The translations under genes were made by a program, and so were the position numbers. This document shows positions 57,901-64,000 of a DNA stretch of 64,000 nucleotides, piece after piece. The notes beneath the pieces were generated by a model. That model saw only the letters and a program-made list of their open reading frames with translations, ran no database searches and had not been told where the DNA came from. Source of the DNA: Solanum dulcamara (taxonomy: Eukaryota; Streptophyta; Magnoliopsida; Solanales; Solanaceae); NCBI RefSeq assembly GCF_947179165.1, contig NC_077247.1:47412935-47476934 (forward strand), in the 5' to 3' direction. Numbering within the stretch: position 1 is the first letter of the stretch; each line of letters begins with the position of its first letter.

Positions 57901-58800
57901 TTGGATTTTATACCCCACACTTTTTATTCCTTAAACACAATTTCTGTCAATCATCCACCATTTTTAAATCTATTTAATTAGAGCATTCCATGTAATGGAT
58001 AATTAATAAACAAACTAAGTTAATATCTTACCAACACGTACTCACAATCAAATGGACCGCACTTACCAAGTTCTGTAGTAGCAGAAAGTGTATTGTAATT
58101 AGAAAAGTAAAATGATACAATAACATTGTAACTTAATATCCTGCGAGATATTGAAAGTAGTTTTAGGTGTAAAAGAATTTTCGCTGAGTACATTATTGTC
58201 TTAAGGTTACTTTACATTTTAATTTGTACTATATGAAGAATGAAATAGGCAGATCTTTTGATACTACGTAAGATTTTCACCCTAATTTAAAATAATAATA
58301 ATACTTTTCTGCTTTGACCTTTTTTCCATACTGAACTAATTGTAAAGCTCTTCCATGCCCACCTGAAAAGGTGAAATTAAAGATAATGTCTCGAAGCTCT
58401 AAGTTAGGACCTTATGTACTGTTTTACACAGCAGTAATTATAGGTTTATTTTTTTTCTAAAATCATTTTTGATCTAACGATTCGTACATACATTTTACTA
58501 ACGTTATCCTAATAAGACAGTCGGTGATAGAATAATCCATCATATTTGATTATTCTTCGATTGAAGTAAATGCGCAAATTCAATTCTACGTAATAATGAA
58601 ATTAGACCATAAAGTACTCACATGTACTATAATTTTATGATAATTAAGCGTGCTACAAAAAGATAAGAGAATTAGGATTAAAAAAACAGGTATTTACATA
58701 ATAATGCTTCCTCCTAATAACACAAATATCTCAAGGAAACTTCTGCTTTTTTTCTTCGTAGTCATAGGAAAATTAGGTATTACCTTTCTCTCAAAAGCTT
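54929..58800. other. Long AT-rich intergenic region, 3' of the group VIII ERF
   Basis: I see no gene, RNA gene or element with defined ends in this 3.9 kb. All long open frames are absent. The last part is the 3' flank of the - strand ERF. Confidence 0.5.
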
Positions 58801-58854
58801 GAAAATAGAGAGAATGACAAAGTGATAAAAACGAAAAAGGAATTTTCCGCCTCC

Positions 58855-59325
58855 TCACATCCACAACGGTGGCGGTTCATTCAAGTCAATAGGTAACCCA
58901 CGTCTCACAATCCCAAAATACATGGCCGTGGAACCACCATCACTCTCTTTCGCCGGCGAAACGCCTGCAACCGGCATGTTCATCTCCGGCGGCGGACCTA
59001 CTTGTAGAAACTCCCCAATGATAAGCCTGCGTCCGGACGGCGATGTCCACCGGTGATGATCAGAGGGTAGGTTGAGATCGAGAGGTAGAGGAGGAGTGAC
59101 GGCGGAAGAAGGAGGCGGGGGAGGAGGAGGAGGGAAGTTGGTTTTGGCTTTAGCACCGCGGAGAGAACGGGCGGCGCCGTCGTAAGCGAGTGCGGCTTCT
59201 TCTGGAGTGTCGAAAGTGCCTAACCAAACACGAGTTTTCTTCCAGGGGTCACGAATCTCTGCGGCGTAACGACCCCAGGGACGCTTTCTCACTCCTCTGT
59301 AGTGACCTTCACGAGTTGAAGCCAT
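58855..59325 (-). CDS. Group VIII AP2/ERF repressor (ERF12-like) with EAR motif
   Basis: 156 codons, intron-free, GC-rich relative to its surroundings. The AP2/ERF domain at about 8-66 is canonical: [19 protein letters not shown] and [19 protein letters not shown], with all AtERF1 DNA-contact residues kept. A polyproline run (eight Pro) follows at about 68, then DLNLP, and the end [11 protein letters not shown] carries a DLNxP-type EAR motif. That ending and the N-terminal [11 protein letters not shown] resemble Arabidopsis ERF12 as I recall it; assignment to group VIII is firmer than to the exact orthologue. It should bind GCC-box promoters and repress through TOPLESS-type corepressors. No flanking module is shared with the tandem cluster, so it is a neighbour, not a recent copy. 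Confidence 0.92.
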   Translation of the reverse strand: MASTREGHYRGVRKRPWGRYAAEIRDPWKKTRVWLGTFDTPEEAALAYDGAARSLRGAKAKTNFPPPPPPPPSSAVTPPLPLDLNLPSDHHRWTSPSGRRLIIGEFLQVGPPPEMNMPVAGVSPAKESDGGSTAMYFGIVRRGLPIDLNEPPPLWM

Positions 59326-59460
59326 GGAAATTGCTGTGGGAGTGGAGAGAGGGAGGGAGGAAAAAGGGGGGAATTTAGAGAGAGAAAAAGAGTGTGCGTG
59401 TTGTGTGTGGGGGGTTTTGGTTTTGGGGAGCTAAAAAGAGTATATTTGGGAAGCAGTCGT
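59326..59460 (-). promoter_or_regulatory. Core promoter and 5' leader of the group VIII ERF
   Basis: On the - strand AAATATA at about 59441-59447 is a plausible TATA box, about 115 bp before the ATG. The leader is CT-rich (the complement shows GAGAGAGGGAGGGAGG), and CT-rich leaders are common in plant regulatory genes. Confidence 0.5.
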
Positions 59461-60090
59461 AATAAAGGGGACCCACGGAGACACCCGTAATCGTCGGCTG
59501 GACGGCACGACCTCTATCCTTAAATAGGCAAATATTTAGGTGCACACATATGGTGTCTTTGGTGGCAAGGAAAATGTTTACAAAATGTAACCGATTTTCT
59601 TACATGACATTTTTCTTTTGTATTTGTTACCTGACTATCAAATATTAATTTGTTCGATGGTGATCAATTCTCACTTTCAATTCTAAAGCTGTGGTCTTAC
59701 ATTAATTTTATTTATTTATTTATTTATTATTTTTTATTCATTCTTAAAAGCTTCTATCTTTTTAGGATTCTCGGGTTGAAAGCGAGTGTGTTTACCGTCC
59801 AAATGATTCACTTTTATTTTAATCTATACATTAATTATACACTCTATTGTATATTGAGATGTGTAATAATAATATCATAATTTTTTATGTATTAAAAATA
59901 TAAATGTTTGTTTTTTAATAAAAAATTTCAATACATGCTTTCAATTGGTTAATGATTTAAAGTAAACACCTGATATAGATAAATTTTCGATTTTTTTATA
60001 AAATATGAATAGTATATTTTTTTTATTTAATATAATTCTAATCCATTCTAATTTATGCAATGACTAATGATGTAGTCTTTGTTCTTTCAA
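59461..60090. other. Upstream flank of the group VIII ERF
   Basis: A short GC-richer stretch near 59470-59515 and then AT-rich DNA with a (TTTA)n tract near 59707. No further gene. Confidence 0.45.
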
Positions 60091-60091
60091 C

Positions 60092-60710
60092 TAAGGGTGG
60101 GCATGGTATGGTAGATACCGAATATTATATCGAAATCGAAGTTTTTAACACCGTGATTAGAGTTTTATAATATTTGGTATGGTATTTGATATACATTTTT
60201 AACAAGTTTGGTATTCGTTATGGTATTTGATATTTATAAATAAAAAAAATTGAAATATCGAATACCATACCGAAGTATATAGTTACATAAAATTCATATA
60301 TATGTAACTATATAATACTAGCAAATTTATAAAATAGTACCTAATTATTTAGATGTTGAAATTTTGGTTACTCTATCTTTATTTAAATGTTCTTTTTGGG
60401 TGACTATTTAACAAAGAGAATTGTTTGTACTTTATTTTGAATATTTTTTACATGTATAAGGTATTAGTATGATATAATTAGACATTTTTTGAAAAGTCAA
60501 AATCATAATTATTTATTTTACGAATATATATAAGTTGAAAACTTGGAGTTGACCAAACTATGATAACCGATTTATCGTACCGTAAAATATTAAAATCGAC
60601 CCATACCAAATTAATTTGATATGATAATAATATAATATTTTCAAAAATCGTAAATCAAAATTACCGAATCAAACTTTTTAATACCGTATCCTACTTGCAA
60701 CACTGTTCTA
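60092..60710. mobile_element. Possible hAT-like MITE
   Basis: The left end TAAGGGTGGGCATGGTATGG and AT-rich arms with 'ggtatttgatat' and 'accgaa' words are typical of plant elements ending TAGGGGTGGGCA. The right end near 'gcaacactgttcta' is a poor match, and no 8-bp duplication was confirmed. Confidence 0.45.
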
Positions 60711-63500
60711 ATTAAGGTAATTTCAATTAATCTTTTATTTCCACCCACGTTTCTTATGAGACTCTCTCTGAGTATTGATATTGATAAGATTAAGAAACAG
60801 ACCGAAGTCAAACTACAACATGTAATACTATTTTCTTAAATCATATTTTTAACCTAGTTGAATTCCACTGATCATAAATTGATGGGTATATAATTAGTTG
60901 CACCCAAATCACGTGGCTTAATTTGATTCTAGAAAATTCATGTCTACAATTGACCTTTCTCTTTTCTTTTTTCCAATCGAAACTGTGAAATTTTGACGGA
61001 GCAGTTGCCCTTCATTTAGAAAATTAAAACACTCTAATCTCCATTATTTGTTTTAGGCTTACTAACACTTCTAGTCTTTCAGTTGTTGAGAATTTGGTTA
61101 TAGTCTCCATAATGTTTGACTAAGTGTATTAAATATTTAATTAATTGAATTATGTATTTTTGATCTTTCTGGTTTTGAATTGTAATAAACTTATCATAAC
61201 TATTAATTGTTCCATCATTTAAGTACTCGTGCAATGTCAAAATTGTATTGATACTTATAACTAATGGAGATATAATTTTGTAATCAAATGTAACATACTT
61301 TCTATATGAAATTATGAAAATATACATTACATATAAAAATAATTATAGATTATTTATATTAAGTCATATATCATAAAAACTGGATGTAAGATTTACCTAT
61401 AATTTAGACACAACAGATGTTGTGGTTCCGTTGTTATATTAATAGTATACTTAAGTAATACCTCTCTATCTATACAGGAAAAATTAACTTGATTTCAAGG
61501 TATTAATTTGATTTTTTAAATAAATAACAATCATAATAATATATATAATATACTATAGCAAATACAGAGTAATAGAGAAATTTTAATATGAGATTTCAGT
61601 TTTTTCTCTGGAAAGAAACTATAATTAAATAAGTCCTAAATATTTCCTACATTTCATTTTACGTAATGGTGCTCGACACAAACGCGATAAGGGAACCGCA
61701 CGTCTAGTCGTTAACTCTTCGCACCGCTGCTGCTGTTTCTAGGACCAATCGATGCAGCAAAGATGCAATAGCTGGGAACAAAAAAATCATAAAAACGAAA
61801 GAAGAACTTATTATATAAAATATATTATTTTATACTTTACATAACTAATATTAATTCGTGTAAGGTATTTTTTTTCCTCACACTACCACAATAATAATAT
61901 ATTTAATAAAATTTTATTTAGTAAAATTTGAAAAGAATAAAAAGAATATCTTAATTCTACCTTTTTTACACTAGTTAGAGGATATTTCCAAAGTTTGTGA
62001 CGCTAAAAAACGGAATTAAATCGACCAATTTGTCAATTGTGAAAATATATTTTTTATTATTTTTAAAATATTATGCTGATATCTGGTGATATAGGTCATA
62101 GTTGAGCTAGTACAATAATATATATTATTAGTATTATATTATATAAACTAAAATGAGAATAGAGGGGGTTATGTATGATTTGTCATATAAGTAGGTGGAG
62201 TGCGTATAGAAAAAGAGAGGCGCTGGCTGACAGGACTTTCCACACACATGAGTAGGCCGTGTTATTTTGTCTCTCTATTTGTGTGTTCCTTTTATTTTTT
62301 TTCTCGTTGTACGTTATCCATTTTAAAATTTGATTCATATAAATTTTCATCAGGCAGGATTTTTTATGAGGAGTAATATTTTTTTTAAAAAAAATGTATA
62401 TACAAAACTTGAGTTTGAGACTCATGATTAAAAGGGAGCAGCCCATTTAATACATCAGGGGTACATTTGTGTGCTTTGTTTGGTACACAGAAAATAGTAA
62501 TTTCATGATAAATTTAGAGTTAATTTTATTTTATGTTTAATTTGAGATATTAATTAAATAAAAATTATTTTAGGTCATTTTCAATTCATGCCAAATTTTA
62601 CACCAAATGCTATATTTGGTGCCAAATTTAATGCTAAACTATTCATCACACTAATTGTCCTATATTAATATTTTATTATATAATATTTTAAATTAAATAG
62701 TATATAAATTGGTATGTTTTCATTAAAAAATTTATTAGTTTTACGTGATATATTTATAATATTAATTTTAGATTAAAATTTTAATTTTTTTATATATTAT
62801 TTTCCTTTACTTGAATTTAATTTATGTTAATTCTACTATAAATTTGAATTGGATATAAGTACAATTAACCTTGATAAAAATTAAATTTGCAAAAATATAA
62901 ATTGATGGATAAATAATACAATGTACTTTAGAACTATCGAAAATAATAAACATTCAACAAACTTTTTCGACATAAGAAATTAAGGACAAAGAAATTCATT
63001 TTGAACTACGTAATGCATTAATAGAGCATTTATGGGATCACCGTATTGATCTTGGAAGCTTAATATTCATGTAGAACTTAAAATAAAATTTATAGTTGTG
63101 TAATATTTATTTAATTTTATTTCGTTAATGATTTCACATTTATTTGTGTTATCCATTATTATGTATAATATGTAATATTTGTTAGAAATATATATTATTT
63201 AAAAAATTATGATATAAAATAATTTTATATTAAACGTCTATAATTTAAAATAATATAAAAATTATATAGAATGCTTTTTAAAAATAATTTTATTTTATGA
63301 AATAAAAAAATGTAAAAGAAATAAAAAATAATAAATAAAGTAAGAAGTAACAATATAATAATAAAGAGAGAAAAAATATTTTTTAATATAAAATTTAGTA
63401 CAATCGATTGAAATTGATTTATATCAAATTTAATGTCAGCGTAGGAGATCCCCTTGCAGATTAATGTGATTATTTTTCCGGACATAAAATAATTTTATGA
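60711..63500. other. AT-rich intergenic region
   Basis: No gene. A GC-richer island at 61675-61775 ('ccgcacgtctagtcg', 'caccgctgctgctg') stands out but has no recognisable product. Open frames on the - strand at 61079, 62183 and 63225 are low-complexity and AT-driven. Confidence 0.45.
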
Positions 63501-63557
63501 AATATTGTAACACATGGATATTCTTACTTATCCTTTTCCCATTTAGGGTCCTATCCA

Positions 63558-63824
63558 ATGGTGGAGTCTTACATCAGCCCTATTAACCTAGAGTCCCTAT
63601 ACCCTACTATTTCCCCTCCCTGTACGGCGCCTGTTCAGCGGCGCCTCCATCCTTTTTTTCTTTATATTTTTCAATTGTTTATTTATTGCATCATTTTCAA
63701 TATGCTGACACCCATATTTTTATGCACGGGAAAATCCCTTGTCGCTACGTGTGTAGAACGCTCTATGATAATGAAGGCCCCCTACGCTATGCTAAAGCAT
63801 TGCACCCTTTTTGTAACATTTTAG
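63558..63824 (+). other. Unrecognised 88-codon open frame
   Basis: It starts at an ATG and lies in a GC-richer patch. The predicted protein begins MVESYISPINLESLYP and has one hydrophobic stretch at about 33-55. An inverted repeat GGCGCC...GGCGCC lies inside it. I recognise no domain and cannot say whether it is a gene, a repeat or chance. Confidence 0.2.
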
Positions 63825-64000
63825 TGCAGTATTAATGATTAAAAAATATGTATATATATATATATTCGGGTGACTGAGAGTTGGTAGTATATTTTCTATT
63901 AAAAAATGTTACTCAATTTGTATATTTGTCATGAGAGAGGTCAAATCAATTATTTCATATCAACGTCTTTATATACATTTTTTATATAGGACGTATAATT
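63825..64000. other. AT-rich end of window
   Basis: A (TA)n stretch near 63850 and no gene. Confidence 0.5.

Noticed and set aside
59190..59378. + strand frame opposite the group VIII ERF
   Set aside because: It is antisense to the conserved AP2 domain codons, whose conservation explains the open frame.
63558..63824. New small gene at the right edge
   Set aside because: Only one short frame with no domain or promoter features; listed as unrecognised rather than called.
1..64000. CRISPR array, bacterial operon, rRNA or tRNA genes
   Set aside because: The window is plant nuclear DNA. I saw no regular repeat-spacer array and no stretch I could fold as a tRNA.

Overview
The window is an AT-rich, gene-poor stretch of a dicot nuclear genome. 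Several repeats point to Solanaceae: a SINE tail of the tobacco/potato TS type ending in (TTG)n, hAT-type miniature elements with GTGGCGGAGCCA or TAGGGGTGTTCA ends, and large solo-LTR-like elements ending in TGTxAxGACCC / GGGTxGTGACA. I cannot name the species.

The only convincing host genes are small, intron-free AP2/ERF transcription factors. Seven tandem relatives lie on the + strand: ERF-A (3109-3681), ERF-B (22680-23342), two identical ERF-C copies (24851-25246 and 31274-31669), ERF-D (42642-42968), a decayed ERF-E (44763-45125) and a frameshifted ERF-F (48253-48620). An eighth is a 'ghost' near 50035, where upstream sequence is fused directly to 3' UTR sequence with no gene between. A canonical group VIII, EAR-type ERF (58855-59325) lies alone on the - strand at the right.

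The tandem genes share upstream modules, a TATA/CT-rich core promoter and a downstream module, so the cluster grew by repeated segmental duplication. Most members have lost key DNA-contact residues of the AP2/ERF domain. A, B, D and F keep a C-terminal LxLxL repression motif; C and E have lost it and read into former 3' UTR. ERF-A, and less so ERF-B, sit behind tandemly amplified copies of the core promoter itself (about ten units, roughly 81 bp period, for A), with a SINE tail inside the array.

Mobile DNA fills most of the rest. A 5.3-kb Ty1/copia element (32802-38079, - strand) and its truncated duplicate (26371-30233) lie in a 6.4-kb tandem duplication that also doubled ERF-C. A three-deep nest of solo-LTR-like elements (13926-19947) splits a copy of the ERF upstream module. 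Another solo-LTR-like element is at 9295-11670, an LTR remnant at 45126-47869, a 5'-inverted LINE fragment at 38930-40060, and several hAT MITEs occur, some with empty sites visible in the paralogous flanks.

My reading: this is a birth-and-death ERF cluster in which core promoters, DNA-binding surfaces and repression motifs are all changing quickly. Nothing here is experimentally tested, and alignments were made by eye.
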